The notes: generated by a model not told the origin, from the sequence alone. A stretch of 64,000 nt of DNA from Acinetobacter marinus (GCF_900096915.1 NZ_FMYK01000003.1:372001-436000), one strand, 5' to 3'. Positions 49,387-59,281 are shown, counted from the stretch's first letter. A program made the numbers and translations.

Positions 49387-51142
49387 AGCGGCAGCTAAAG
49401 TTTTCAGCGAGCTCACTATCACCATCACCATTATAACGAGTCACTAAAGGATAAGGGCAGAGTGGGCGAGTACGATTTGCAGACCAGTCACCTGGCAGTT
49501 CGGTATTGACTTGACCACTGGCATTGCCAATGCCACGAGCTGTTGCAATGATTTGATCTGGTGCTTTTCCATACTCTACCCAGTTGACCAAAGCAGTCAG
49601 TGCATCGAATTGATCTGTTGCGATACCACCACGAGAGTGATTCATACCGGGCACACGGAAGAATCGGACAAAACTTTGTGCATCGACATTCGCTTGCTCT
49701 TGGTAGCGCTGTAAAACGTTGTCATACCAATTTTGCGTATCGTCTACAGAAAATACGCCATCAGCATTACCTTGTACAACGATCATTTTCCCGCCATGTT
49801 GGTGCAATTTATCCAGATTTAATTCGTCAGGTGGAATCATGAATGACATTGCACTTTCGGTATAGGTATTGTTGGTCGCCGATAGTTTGAGGTAATCCGT
49901 GTCAAAATTATAATTAAATGCAAATTGTCGAGAGTTTTCAGTCACACTGGCATCTGGCGGAACTTGAAAGATGATCCCTACCGCAACAGGGTCACGTGCT
50001 GTACCAACTGAAGATGAAAACTTCCAGCTTGCCCAATTACTACCGACAAGTCCAGGATCAAAAGGCTGGGTTGCGTACAATGCTTCACCCGCTGAATTGA
50101 CAGGGCCTCGATAAATATTGGCGACCACATCAAGCTGGTCTGCGGATAGACAGCTACCATCACGTTCAGCGCTACAAACTGGTACATCTGTTTTGATATT
50201 AAATGCACTACGACAACTTTCTACATCTTGCACTAATCCATCTACAATACCATCCAAGGCATCACATTTGTCCAAAATCGCTTGCGCAAGGACTTGACGT
50301 TCGGGAATGGTGAGCGCAGTGCTCAAGTCATTTTCATCGGTCGCAACGCGGCGCAGTTGCTGTGCAGTATAGAGCTGCGCAGCAGCAGCTTTAGGTAGAT
50401 GAAATCCTGGTGTGCTTGCCAAAATACCATCATATTCATCACCCAAACGTGTGGCTGCCATCATGGCATGTCGTCCACCATTGGATGTGCCACCTGCATA
50501 TGAGCGATCAGGTAATTTACCATAGGCACGCTGAATCAGATGTTTAGCCATCGGCGTGAGTTTACTGATTGCACCATAACCATAATCAATACGTGCCTGT
50601 GGGTCGAGTCCAAAGAGTGGATTTTGTGTCGCATTATGACCCGCATCCGATGAAATTACTGCAAAACCTTGGTGGAGGGCATTGGTCAATGGTCCACCGC
50701 TACCGACTTGACCCGTTGCTGTTGCGATATTGCCATCTGTACCGCCATTGCCTTGATACAAAAAGCGTCCATTCCAATCCACTGGTAAGCGCATTTCAAA
50801 GCCAATTTGATAGCTTTGTCCGTCTACAGGACTGACCCGAGGGTGCATATATCCTGTAATCAAACAATGTGCGGCAATATCTTGTCCTGCAACTTGCAAT
50901 GTACCAGCCGCTTGTAAAGTGGCTGCACTGATCGTAGTTTGATCAAAACTAAAATCTAATAAATCCGAACAATCACCTTGCAATGTCGTGCCAACAGCAG
51001 GGCTTAATTGCGGAATTTGGTGATCTGATCCAGTGGAGGATTGATCATCATGATCATTGTCTCCACATGCTATTAAACTCATACACAGCGCAGCAAGGCT
51101 CAGTGATTTTAACCAGTGATTTTGATAAATCGATGTCATCAT
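49385..51142 (-). CDS. Tannase/feruloyl-esterase-family lipoprotein
   Basis: 585-residue exported esterase (or 584 from the second Met). A lipoprotein signal ends in LIAC (Cys25 or 26), followed by an Asp/Ser-rich linker. The alpha/beta-hydrolase domain of the tannase family (PF07519-like) has GNGGTDG near residue 130, the nucleophile in AGGTSNGGRHAMMAATRLGDEYDGILASTPG, and a late Asp and His (GNADGVFSVDDT; GMNHSRGG). Members hydrolyse esters of plant phenolics such as gallate, ferulate or chlorogenate. The true substrate is unknown; attachment to the outer membrane fits breakdown of polymeric or bulky esters. Confidence 0.86.
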   Translation of the reverse strand: MMTSIYQNHWLKSLSLAALCMSLIACGDNDHDDQSSTGSDHQIPQLSPAVGTTLQGDCSDLLDFSFDQTTISAATLQAAGTLQVAGQDIAAHCLITGYMHPRVSPVDGQSYQIGFEMRLPVDWNGRFLYQGNGGTDGNIATATGQVGSGGPLTNALHQGFAVISSDAGHNATQNPLFGLDPQARIDYGYGAISKLTPMAKHLIQRAYGKLPDRSYAGGTSNGGRHAMMAATRLGDEYDGILASTPGFHLPKAAAAQLYTAQQLRRVATDENDLSTALTIPERQVLAQAILDKCDALDGIVDGLVQDVESCRSAFNIKTDVPVCSAERDGSCLSADQLDVVANIYRGPVNSAGEALYATQPFDPGLVGSNWASWKFSSSVGTARDPVAVGIIFQVPPDASVTENSRQFAFNYNFDTDYLKLSATNNTYTESAMSFMIPPDELNLDKLHQHGGKMIVVQGNADGVFSVDDTQNWYDNVLQRYQEQANVDAQSFVRFFRVPGMNHSRGGIATDQFDALTALVNWVEYGKAPDQIIATARGIGNASGQVNTELPGDWSANRTRPLCPYPLVTRYNGDGDSELAENFSCR

Positions 51143-51605
51143 AGTCGACGATCCCTATCTGTTTGAAAAATAATCTATCCTGATACAAGTCGATAAGTGC
51201 GGTGAAATACAAAAAAGTACAGCGCATGAGAGCAGAGCTTCTGAGCAGTGTGTTGGCGTATTGATGTGCAAAGGTCTTGCTTGAACAATGATTACAATGT
51301 GCTATGCGATCAATAGTCTCTTTGTTCGTTCTGCAACTTATCGAGGATTAAAATAATGCAAGCTAGGCTGATATACAAGTGTTATTTTTTAATCAAACTG
51401 TCTAGTTTGTATTTTGGTAAGATTTTTAATTATTCTTTCGTATTTTTTTAAATGCATGAAACTATTTAAGTTTATATTTGAATTTTATTTTTTTGAAAGA
51501 TAGAGTTAAATTTGTTTTACATTTATCCTGAGTTGTGTTGTTCGTTGTGCTGATATTTTGTTGATGTTGTACAGAACATGTATGTGTTGCAAAGCACTTT
51601 TGTCA
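51143..51605. other. AT-rich intergenic region with an orphan palindrome
   Basis: 463 bp upstream of the tannase gene. CAAACTGTCTAGTTTG (51394-51409) has perfect 6-bp arms and resembles a TetR-type operator. A 31-codon frame from ATG 51357 with GAGG upstream is possible but unsupported. The rest is AT-rich with no gene that I recognise. Confidence 0.45.
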
Positions 51606-51995
51606 TTAGTGCTGTTGCAAATCGTCCAAGATGGCACATTCTGGTTGATCATTGCCCTGACATTTTTGAATAATGCTATTCAGGTGAGTGACTAACTGTT
51701 GCATTTGCGTGATTTTAGCTTCTAATTCATCGACATGATGTTGTGCCAATGCTTTGACATCGGCACTGTTACGATCTGGATTATTTTGCAATTCAAGCAA
51801 GAGTTTGATTTGTTCAAGACTAAAGCCCAGATTTCGGGACTGATGAATAAACTGCAACCGTTCGATGTCATGCGGATTAAACACCCGATAACCTGCATCG
51901 GTGCGCAAGACCTGTGGAATCAAGCCGATGTCTTCGTAGTAACGAATCATCTTTGCGGAGATACCCGTTTGTTTGGCGGCTTGGCTGATATTCAT
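51606..51995 (-). CDS. cueR: Cu(I)-responsive MerR regulator CueR
   Basis: 129-residue MerR-family activator. The N-terminal helix-turn-helix reads MNISQAAKQTGISAKMIRYYEDIGLIP, followed by a long dimerisation helix and the metal loop CQGNDQPEC, with two Cys eight positions apart as in CueR (Cys112/Cys120 in E. coli). It senses monovalent Cu/Ag/Au and activates 19-bp-spaced promoters of copper export genes. It lies 154 bp downstream of copA on the same strand, with a REP-like unit between. Confidence 0.93.
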   Translation of the reverse strand: MNISQAAKQTGISAKMIRYYEDIGLIPQVLRTDAGYRVFNPHDIERLQFIHQSRNLGFSLEQIKLLLELQNNPDRNSADVKALAQHHVDELEAKITQMQQLVTHLNSIIQKCQGNDQPECAILDDLQQH

Positions 51996-52001
51996 GATTT
52001 A

Positions 52002-52039
52002 AACCCCTCATCCCAACCTTCTCCCAAAGGGAGAAGGAG
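52002..52039. repeat. REP-like single unit (copy 3)
   Basis: AACCCCTCATCCCAACC then TTCTCCCAAAGGGAGAAGGAG: one unit of the family, nearly identical in reverse to the right half of copy 2. It lies between the copA stop and the cueR start, just upstream of cueR. Confidence 0.75.
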
Positions 52040-52149
52040 TCACTGCATCTACACTACATATCACAATGAAACGTTTCCAAAAAAAGACAGTCGCATATTA
52101 TTGATGAATACAAAATCTATTTTAGCTTAACTTTTCGAAGGAAATGTTT

Positions 52150-54735
52150 TCAGACTTTTCCTATAGATTGAAAGCGTTTAAGGCGTAAGGCATTGCTCAC
52201 GACAAACACCGATGACAGCGCCATCGCAAAAGCCGCAAACATCGGTGAAAGTAGCATGCCATTCAACGGGTAGAGCACACCCGCTGCAACTGGAATTAAC
52301 GCCACATTGTAAACAAATGCCCAAAATAGATTCTGCTGAATGTTGCGAATCGTGGCACGAGAGAGCGCAATGCAATCCACTACACTGCTCACATGTCCAT
52401 TCATCAATACTACATCAGCAGTTTCAATCGCAATATCCGTACCTGTACCCATGGCAATACCAAGATCGGCGTGCGCAAGCGCAGGGGCATCATTGATGCC
52501 ATCACCGACAAAGGCGACTTTGCCATATCTGGCTTGTAATGCGTTGATGGCTTCAACCTTTTGCTCAGGCTTGACATTGGCAATGACTTGATCAACACCG
52601 AGAGATTGTCCGATGACTTGCGCCGTTTTTTGTTGATCACCGCTGACCATCGCCACATAAAATTTCTCTTGATGCAAAGCGTTAATTGCGGAATGTGCAT
52701 CGGCTTTGGCTTCATCAGCAACCGCAATCACCGCAAAGATTTGCTCATCGACACTGAGGTAAAATGTGGTTTTTGCTTCACTGGTCAATTCTTCAAAATA
52801 AGGCTGTAATGCAGTGGTGGAAAAGCCCAATTGCTTCATCCATGAGTCCGAGCCAATGCGTATCGTTTTGCCATCAATCTGTGCTTGTACACCTAAACCA
52901 ACATGCGCTTGAAAATCAGTGATTGGCAATAGCGGTAATTCACGGATTTTTGCGTTCTCAACAATGGCTTTGGCAATCGGATGCTCTGATGCGGACTCAA
53001 GCGATGCAGCGTATTGTCGAATCAGATCCACATCATGGTTTTCTTTAACATCATTTTCTTTCACATCAGGCGCAAGCAACAAATCCGTTAAAATCGGATG
53101 ACCATTGGTTAAAGTCCCAGTTTTATCAAAAGCAACTGCCTGAATATCCTTTGCCGACTGTAAGGATTGCACATCACGGAACAAAATCCCCAATTCGGCG
53201 GCACGCCCTGTACCGACCATGATCGACATCGGTGTCGCCAAACCCATCGCACACGGACAGGCGATGATGAGCACTGATACCGAATTAATCAAGGCAAAAC
53301 TCAATCCTTGCTCAGAAAATAGCATCCAAGCGAGAAAGGTCAGTACAGCGATCACTAGAATGGTCGGGACAAACCACATGGTGATCTTATCGACCAGATT
53401 CTGAATCGGTAATTTACTGGACTGCGCATTTTCCACCAATTGAATTATTTTGGCTAAAGTCGTGTCACCGCCCACAGCAAGGACTTGAACAATGAGCTGA
53501 CCTTGCTGATTGAGCGTACCACCAATCACTTGATCATCAACAGTTTTTTGCACAGCCATTGATTCGCCCGTAATCATCGACTCATCCACATAGCTTTGAC
53601 CCTCAAGCACGATACCATCAAAAGGCACGCTTTCTGAGGGTTTAATCATCACAACGTCATTACTTTGTATGCTATTAATATCGACATCAATAAATTGCCC
53701 ATCACGTTTGACGTGCGCCACTTTCGGTTGTAATTGCATCAGTTTTTCAATGGCTTGCGAGGTTTGACCTTTGGCTTTGGCTTCCAGATAACGACCTAAA
53801 AGAATCAAGACAATAATCACCACCACGGATTCATAGTACACCGCAAGATTGGCTTCAGGCAGAAACTGTGGCAGGAAAGTTGCTACGATCGAATAACTAT
53901 ATGCCGCCAAAGAACCAACAGCGACCAAAGTATTCATATCGGGTGCACCACGAAACAATGCAGGAATACCGTGCGTATAAAACTGCCGTCCCGAAAAAAT
54001 CAACACCAACGTGGCAAGGATAAATTGCAAATACCAGCTATTTTGCATGCCGATACTGGAAGCAATCCAGTGATGCAAAGCAGGAATAAAATGGCTTCCC
54101 ATCTCCAATACAAATACAGGTAACGCCAAGACGATTGCCACAATTAATTTTTTAAATAATTCATCGGCTTCGAGCTGACGGCGTTCGCTATAACTTTTTT
54201 GAGGTGCTTGCGTTGTATTAATATTTAACGACTCGTTTTGTTGTTGTATAACACTTGCGTGATAGCCAACTTGTTCGACCTGCGCGATCAGTTGATCTGT
54301 ATCAACCATTGAAGTGTGATGAATGTTTGCCATTTCCGTCGCAAGGTTGACATTGGCATCAGTGACATCATCTATCTTTTTTAATGCACGTTCGACTCGA
54401 CCGACACAAGAGGCACAGCTCATCCCGTCGATACGCAATACTGTATGCACATCATCTTTTACAAATGCTTTGACTTGCTGTGAATCTTGATGCAATTTCG
54501 CCTGATAGCCTGCTTTTTCGATGGCTTGGGTGATCGAAGTGCTTAATTCAGCATCAGCAGTCGCATCGTTAATTTGTATTGAGGCACGTTCGGTTGCAAG
54601 ATTGACACTAACACTTTCAACACCATCAACTTTGGCAATCGCTCGTTCGACACGACCCACACATGAGGCACAGCTCATGCCTTCTACATCAAAGTTAAGC
54701 GTTTTTTGTTGCTTATTTATGGCTTGTTGATTCAT
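52150..54735 (-). CDS. copA: Copper-exporting P1B-type ATPase CopA
   Basis: 861-residue Cu(I) exporter of the inner membrane. Two N-terminal heavy-metal domains each contain GMSCASC (near residues 18 and 91). The transmembrane metal site is IACPCAMGLATP, the phosphorylated Asp is in AFDKTGTLTNGHP, the nucleotide domain has SEHPIAKA, and the hinge is VGDGINDAPALAHADLGIAMGTGTDIA. These are diagnostic of the CopA group. The ATG at 54735 has GAATGGTG upstream. It is divergent from copZ, with a CueR-type dyad at 54776-54797 in its own promoter. Confidence 0.97.
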   Translation of the reverse strand: MNQQAINKQQKTLNFDVEGMSCASCVGRVERAIAKVDGVESVSVNLATERASIQINDATADAELSTSITQAIEKAGYQAKLHQDSQQVKAFVKDDVHTVLRIDGMSCASCVGRVERALKKIDDVTDANVNLATEMANIHHTSMVDTDQLIAQVEQVGYHASVIQQQNESLNINTTQAPQKSYSERRQLEADELFKKLIVAIVLALPVFVLEMGSHFIPALHHWIASSIGMQNSWYLQFILATLVLIFSGRQFYTHGIPALFRGAPDMNTLVAVGSLAAYSYSIVATFLPQFLPEANLAVYYESVVVIIVLILLGRYLEAKAKGQTSQAIEKLMQLQPKVAHVKRDGQFIDVDINSIQSNDVVMIKPSESVPFDGIVLEGQSYVDESMITGESMAVQKTVDDQVIGGTLNQQGQLIVQVLAVGGDTTLAKIIQLVENAQSSKLPIQNLVDKITMWFVPTILVIAVLTFLAWMLFSEQGLSFALINSVSVLIIACPCAMGLATPMSIMVGTGRAAELGILFRDVQSLQSAKDIQAVAFDKTGTLTNGHPILTDLLLAPDVKENDVKENHDVDLIRQYAASLESASEHPIAKAIVENAKIRELPLLPITDFQAHVGLGVQAQIDGKTIRIGSDSWMKQLGFSTTALQPYFEELTSEAKTTFYLSVDEQIFAVIAVADEAKADAHSAINALHQEKFYVAMVSGDQQKTAQVIGQSLGVDQVIANVKPEQKVEAINALQARYGKVAFVGDGINDAPALAHADLGIAMGTGTDIAIETADVVLMNGHVSSVVDCIALSRATIRNIQQNLFWAFVYNVALIPVAAGVLYPLNGMLLSPMFAAFAMALSSVFVVSNALRLKRFQSIGKV

Positions 54736-54775
54736 GGTTGAGCACCATTCTTGAAATGATTTAATACTATTTTCA

Positions 54776-54797
54776 ACCTTACCATGATGGTAAAGTC
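54776..54797 (-). promoter_or_regulatory. CueR-type dyad before copA
   Basis: ACCTTACCATGATGGTAAAGTC contains the dyad TTACCATGATGGTAA and resembles the CueR consensus ACCTTCC-N-GGAAGGT. On the minus strand TTGACT lies at its upstream edge; the -10 at 19 bp (GAAAAT) is weak. Confidence 0.6.
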
Positions 54798-54858
54798 AAG
54801 TGATACAGTTTTATGGCTTGAATAATGAGTTTTTAGTATGTGTGATGGATTTATCTGC

Positions 54859-54889
54859 TTGACCTTACCATTGTGGGAAGCCTTAGCAT
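54859..54889 (+). promoter_or_regulatory. CueR-type promoter with 19-bp spacer before copZ
   Basis: TTGACC (54859-54864) and TAGCAT (54884-54889) are separated by 19 bp, the long spacer typical of MerR-family promoters. The spacer carries the dyad CCTTACC...GGGAAGCC, matching CueR sites. It is 33 bp before copZ. Confidence 0.75.
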
Positions 54890-54921
54890 TATAAATATTC
54901 AGAATATCTTTGGAGCAAAAA

Positions 54922-55116
54922 ATGAAATTACATGTAGAGAATATGACTTGCGGACACTGTGAAAAAGCCATTAAACAGGCGATTTCAAGTGCAGATCATA
55001 ATGCACAAGTCGTAGTGGATTTGACCACCAAGCAAGTCGATGTGGAAACTGCGCTGAGTCTTGAGCAAGTACAAAGCGTGTTAAAAGAAGAGGGTTATAC
55101 AGCGACTGCGATTTAA
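54922..55116 (+). CDS. copZ: Copper chaperone CopZ (HMA domain)
   Basis: 64-residue heavy-metal-associated domain with the metal-binding motif MTCGHCEKAI. Small cytoplasmic HMA proteins carry Cu(I) to CopA. The ATG at 54922 has GGAG six bases upstream (the frame extends to TTG 54910). Divergent from copA and under its own CueR-type promoter. Length and fold are normal for the family. Confidence 0.93.
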   Translation: MKLHVENMTCGHCEKAIKQAISSADHNAQVVVDLTTKQVDVETALSLEQVQSVLKEEGYTATAI

Positions 55117-55170
55117 ATTTTTTCTGTAGTTAAATGTATTAGGGATGAAGTTTTTCAATATTCAATATTC

Positions 55171-55265
55171 AACCCCACCTAACCTCCCCCTAAAAAAGGG
55201 GAGGAATTTTGATCATTTGATTTTATTGGGTGGTTTCCCCCTGAGAAGGGGGAATTAAATGGGGG
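55171..55265. repeat. REP-like inverted repeat pair (copy 4)
   Basis: AACCCCACCTAACCTCCCCC with AAAAAAGGGGAGG faces TTCCCCCTGAGAAGGGGGAA...GGGGG. It lies between the convergent copZ and dapC genes and is related to copies 1-3. Confidence 0.75.
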
Positions 55266-55270
55266 TATTG

Positions 55271-56440
55271 TTAGATGATTTTCTTCAATCGTTCTACCAC
55301 TTCTTCACACTGCGCAATACTTGCGACCAATGCCATCCGTACATGATTCTCACCCGGATTGCCTTGAGCAGTTTCACGTGACAAGTAACGACCTGGCAGG
55401 ACTTTGATATTTGCCTCGCTAAGCAACTTTTTGGCAAAGGCTTCATCATTATCGACTTGGAGCCAATAATAAAATCCTGCATCAGGCTTTTTAAATGGTA
55501 GGCGATCGCCCAACTCTGATTGGAATAATGCAAATTTCTGGCGATAGGCAATGCGGTTATCTTCGACGTGCTGTTCATCATTCCATGCAGCGATCGATGC
55601 CAGCTGATGTTGCACAGGCATGGCAGCACCATGATAAGTACGATATTTCAAATAGGGCGCAAGGAGTTTGGCATCGCCAGCAACAAAACCTGAGCGCATG
55701 CCTGGAAGATTGGAACGCTTAGAAAGTGAGTGAAACACCACGCAATTTTTATAGTCATGACGACCGATTTCAGCACAGACTTGTAGTAAGCCAACAGGTG
55801 CTTGCTCAAACCACAATTCCGAATAGCACTCATCCGAAGCAATAATAAAATCGTACTCGTCAGACAGCGCAATCAGCTGTTGAAAATCTTCACTACTGAG
55901 TACCGCACCTGTCGGGTTGCCTGGTGTGCAGACGAATAAAATATCGGTCTTTTCCCAGACCTCGCTAGGCACTTGGCGAAAATCACCTTTGTAATCATTG
56001 TCCGCAGTACAGTTGACAAAATAAGGTGTTGCGCCTGCAAGCAGTGCAGCACCTTCATAGATTTGGTAGAACGGATTTGGCATCACTACATAAGGTGATT
56101 TACTGCGATCAACCGCTGATTGCACAAAGGAGAAAATTGCTTCACGTGTGCCACTGACGGGTAAGATTTGCGTTTCCGCATCAATACTTTGCAGTTGGAA
56201 ACGATTGGTGAGCCAATTGCCAATACTTTGACGAAGCTCAGGCAAACCTTTGCTATTCGGATAAGTGGAAAGATGGGCAAAGTTGGCTTCGATCGCTTGT
56301 TGTACAAAAGCAGGCGCAGCGTGTTTTGGCTCACCGATCGACAGCGGAATTAAAGGCACTTTGGCAGGTTGAATATCTGCAAAAAGCGCATTTAATTTTT
56401 CAAAAGGGTAAGGGTGAAGTAAAGCCAAATCAGGGTTCAT
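55271..56440 (-). CDS. dapC: N-succinyldiaminopimelate aminotransferase
   Basis: 389-residue PLP-dependent class I/II aminotransferase of the DapC type, which makes N-succinyl-L,L-diaminopimelate for lysine and peptidoglycan. GEPKHAAPAFVQQA near the N-terminus is typical, as is the PLP-lysine region VFHSLSKRSNLPGMRSGFVAGD with the catalytic Lys in SLSKRSN, and NPTGAVLS. The family also contains ArgD-like enzymes, so the substrate is inferred from the sequence type and the conserved glnD-dapC adjacency. ATG at 56440; a TTG at 56455 is upstream. Ends 42 bp downstream of glnD on the same strand. Confidence 0.86.
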   Translation of the reverse strand: MNPDLALLHPYPFEKLNALFADIQPAKVPLIPLSIGEPKHAAPAFVQQAIEANFAHLSTYPNSKGLPELRQSIGNWLTNRFQLQSIDAETQILPVSGTREAIFSFVQSAVDRSKSPYVVMPNPFYQIYEGAALLAGATPYFVNCTADNDYKGDFRQVPSEVWEKTDILFVCTPGNPTGAVLSSEDFQQLIALSDEYDFIIASDECYSELWFEQAPVGLLQVCAEIGRHDYKNCVVFHSLSKRSNLPGMRSGFVAGDAKLLAPYLKYRTYHGAAMPVQHQLASIAAWNDEQHVEDNRIAYRQKFALFQSELGDRLPFKKPDAGFYYWLQVDNDEAFAKKLLSEANIKVLPGRYLSRETAQGNPGENHVRMALVASIAQCEEVVERLKKII

Positions 56441-56497
56441 AACCGCAAGTTCCAAATTTCATCTATGTAAATATTTTTCAAGTAGTTTGACGATAAA

Positions 56498-59152
56498 TCA
56501 ATGCTGTATCGTCACTTGATTCGATGCCTCATCCAAAGCGCCTTTCAGTTGCTCGGCAAAAATTGCAGACTCTTTTTCAGTCAATGGCGTACCATCAGGC
56601 TTAGTGACAAAGAAAATATCCTCCGCCTTTTCCCCTAGCGTGGCAATCCGTGCAGAATGGATATCAATGCCTTGCATCATAAATAGACCGCCGATTCTCG
56701 CCAAAAGACCAGGTTGATCGAGTGTGGAAATTTCCACCATGTTCTGATTTAAGGCACGGTTTAGACGAATATCAACACTATTTTCCACTTCAAAATGACG
56801 CAATCGACGAGGGATACGGCGCTGCATCCAACCTGGATATTGGTCGACTTGATTCAAGCCTTTCACCAAAGTATCAATCACTTGCTGTTTGCGACTGGCA
56901 TCGCTCATGATACTGCCAAGACGGTCATGGATCACATAGGTGTCGAGTGAAAAATTGGTCGCAGCGGTGATAATGCGTGCATCTTGGACATCGAGATTTA
57001 AGCGATCCAAAATCGCAACCGTAGTGGCAAACAGGTTCGGTGTATCTCGAGTATAAATAAACAGCTGAATTGCTTTACGATGTTCACGAATCAAGACCAG
57101 TGGATCGCTATTTTCACCATGACGCAGAATCGCACTGGTATGCCAAACCACTTCATCGACAGTTTCTTTTAAGAAATAATCATCACCAAGCTCTTTCCAA
57201 ACTTCTTCGATTTCAAACGGTGGAAATTCATCAGAGAGCTTTTCAATGGCTGAAAATTTGGTGTCTTCAATCAACATCTGATGATCGACAGGGCGGTCTA
57301 ATCCACCTCGGATAATTTCACGAGATTGCGAGTAGAGCTGGCGCATCAAGGACGCTTTCCAATTGGTCCAGAGTGTCGGGTTGGTGGCATTAATATCCGC
57401 CACAGTCAGACAGTACAGATAGTCCAAATGCTCCATATCGCCCATCGCTTCGGCGTAGCTTTGCACCACATCAGGATCAGAAATATCTTTTTTCTGCGCA
57501 GTGAGTGACATCATCAAGTGATTGCGAGTCAGCCAAGCGACCATTTTGCCATCACGTTCACTGAGTCCGTGTGCACGGCAAAACTCAATCGCATCCTCAG
57601 CGCCCAGTTCGCTATGATCACCGCCACGACCTTTGGCGATGTCATGGAACAGTGCTGCAATGAAGATAATGTCTTTACGGGCAAGGCGTTGGAACACGTT
57701 GCAGACCACAGGATATTGCTTACCAAACTCGGGTTCTGCAAAGCGATTGAGATTGCGAATCAACAGCAAAGTATGTGCATCAACGGTATAAATGTGGAAC
57801 AGGTCATACTGCATCAAGCCCATGATCTGCCCAAATGCAGGAATATAATTGCCCAGCACACCATAACGACGCATCGCCACCAGCGTGTCATACAGACGAA
57901 ATGGCGAACGGATAATTGCTAAAAATAGGGCTTTGTGCGCAGGATTATCACGGAAATTTTGATCGATTTTCTTGGCAGCAAGTAGTAGCAAGCGCAAGGT
58001 GCGAGAGCGAATCCCTTGAATATCAGGATTATTCGCCATCAAATAAAATACTTCTAAGATCGCACTTGGTGTTTCCGAAAAGACTTTATGATGATTGACC
58101 GCCAACTTGCCATCGACCAGTTTAAAGTTTTTGTTAACGGGTTCAATCTGGCGTTCATAATCCGCTAGACGAGGGATAATCACCGATTCATTAAAATAAT
58201 TCACCAACAATTCACTTAAAGTCGAAACACTTTGCGCAATTTGGTAATAACGTTTCATGAATTGTTCAATGGCGTGATTCGGGTGTTGACCCTCTTCTCG
58301 GGTGTAACCAAGTAATCCAGCGACCTCACGTTGATAATCAAACAGTAAGCGATTTTCATCCCGTTTGGTCAGGCGATGCAAATGATGGCGAATTTCCCAT
58401 AAAAAGTTTTCCGCTTTTTCTAAGATCGCCAATTCAAATTCACTGATAAAGCCCAGATGCACAAAGTCATAAATCCGATTGACACGAAAGTGACGCTTGG
58501 CGATCCAGCCAATCTGGTTCATATCTCGCAGACCGCCGGGGGCATTTTTAATATCGGGTTCGAGGTTGCTTTCAGTATTGTTATGTTGTTCGTAGCGTTT
58601 CTTTTGCTCAAGCACTTTTGCATCGAAAAAGGTTTTATCCGTCCAGCTTTCGGCGACGATACGACGAGGCCATTTTTTCAGTTGTTCATTGCCTGTTAAT
58701 AAGCGCGCCTCGATCAATGAGGTGGCAATGGTGACATCCGCAGTGGCTTGATCAAAACAGGCTTTGATCGTACGCACACTAATCCCGGGTTTAAAATTAC
58801 CCACATCCCACAGCGATGATACAAAAGTTTTGACTTTATCCTCTGTGGCTTCATCCAATTCTTCTTCGGACAGAATCAGCACATCGACATCCGAATAGGG
58901 CAACATCTCACGACGACCGTAACCACCGACTGCAAACAGTGCTAAATCGGTTTGATCCAATCCTGCATTTTGCCAAAGAAAATCTAATGCCAAATCAATC
59001 TGATCCGATCGAGCCGTAACCACATCTCGAATGTTCACCCCATCGGCAAAATATTGATCGAGTTTATCTTCAACTTGCTCACGCCACGTGGTCAAGCCCT
59101 GTAAATCTTGACCTAAGCGAACATATTCAGAAATGGGAGGAAAATCTAACAT
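56498..59152 (-). CDS. glnD: PII uridylyltransferase / uridylyl-removing enzyme
   Basis: 884-residue bifunctional sensor of glutamine that uridylylates and de-uridylylates PII proteins, and so sits at the top of nitrogen control including NtrC/RpoN. Domains in order: nucleotidyltransferase with GGYGRREMLPYSDVDVLIL (near residue 80), central region, HD phosphohydrolase (ALFHDIAKGRGGDHSELG, near 515), and two C-terminal ACT domains (near 690 and 805). The ATG at 59152 gives MLDFPPISEYVRLGQDLQ; the longer frame is untypical. Its presence fits the sigma-54 sites seen at the urate genes. Followed by dapC after 57 bp. Confidence 0.96.
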   Translation of the reverse strand: MLDFPPISEYVRLGQDLQGLTTWREQVEDKLDQYFADGVNIRDVVTARSDQIDLALDFLWQNAGLDQTDLALFAVGGYGRREMLPYSDVDVLILSEEELDEATEDKVKTFVSSLWDVGNFKPGISVRTIKACFDQATADVTIATSLIEARLLTGNEQLKKWPRRIVAESWTDKTFFDAKVLEQKKRYEQHNNTESNLEPDIKNAPGGLRDMNQIGWIAKRHFRVNRIYDFVHLGFISEFELAILEKAENFLWEIRHHLHRLTKRDENRLLFDYQREVAGLLGYTREEGQHPNHAIEQFMKRYYQIAQSVSTLSELLVNYFNESVIIPRLADYERQIEPVNKNFKLVDGKLAVNHHKVFSETPSAILEVFYLMANNPDIQGIRSRTLRLLLLAAKKIDQNFRDNPAHKALFLAIIRSPFRLYDTLVAMRRYGVLGNYIPAFGQIMGLMQYDLFHIYTVDAHTLLLIRNLNRFAEPEFGKQYPVVCNVFQRLARKDIIFIAALFHDIAKGRGGDHSELGAEDAIEFCRAHGLSERDGKMVAWLTRNHLMMSLTAQKKDISDPDVVQSYAEAMGDMEHLDYLYCLTVADINATNPTLWTNWKASLMRQLYSQSREIIRGGLDRPVDHQMLIEDTKFSAIEKLSDEFPPFEIEEVWKELGDDYFLKETVDEVVWHTSAILRHGENSDPLVLIREHRKAIQLFIYTRDTPNLFATTVAILDRLNLDVQDARIITAATNFSLDTYVIHDRLGSIMSDASRKQQVIDTLVKGLNQVDQYPGWMQRRIPRRLRHFEVENSVDIRLNRALNQNMVEISTLDQPGLLARIGGLFMMQGIDIHSARIATLGEKAEDIFFVTKPDGTPLTEKESAIFAEQLKGALDEASNQVTIQH

Positions 59153-59281
59153 GCGATGTGCTCTTAAAAATTGCGGAAATCGAAAAACATATAACACAGA
59201 GTATTATGCAGTATGACTGTTTTAGGGAAGTCTTACAGTATTTACTCAAATGTCTGGATTAATCACATAGTCTTGCACTTC

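Noticed and set aside
51357..51452. 31-codon frame with GAGG upstream in the region before the tannase gene
   Set aside because: Too short, AT-rich and without any recognisable feature; kept only as a remark in the intergenic entry.
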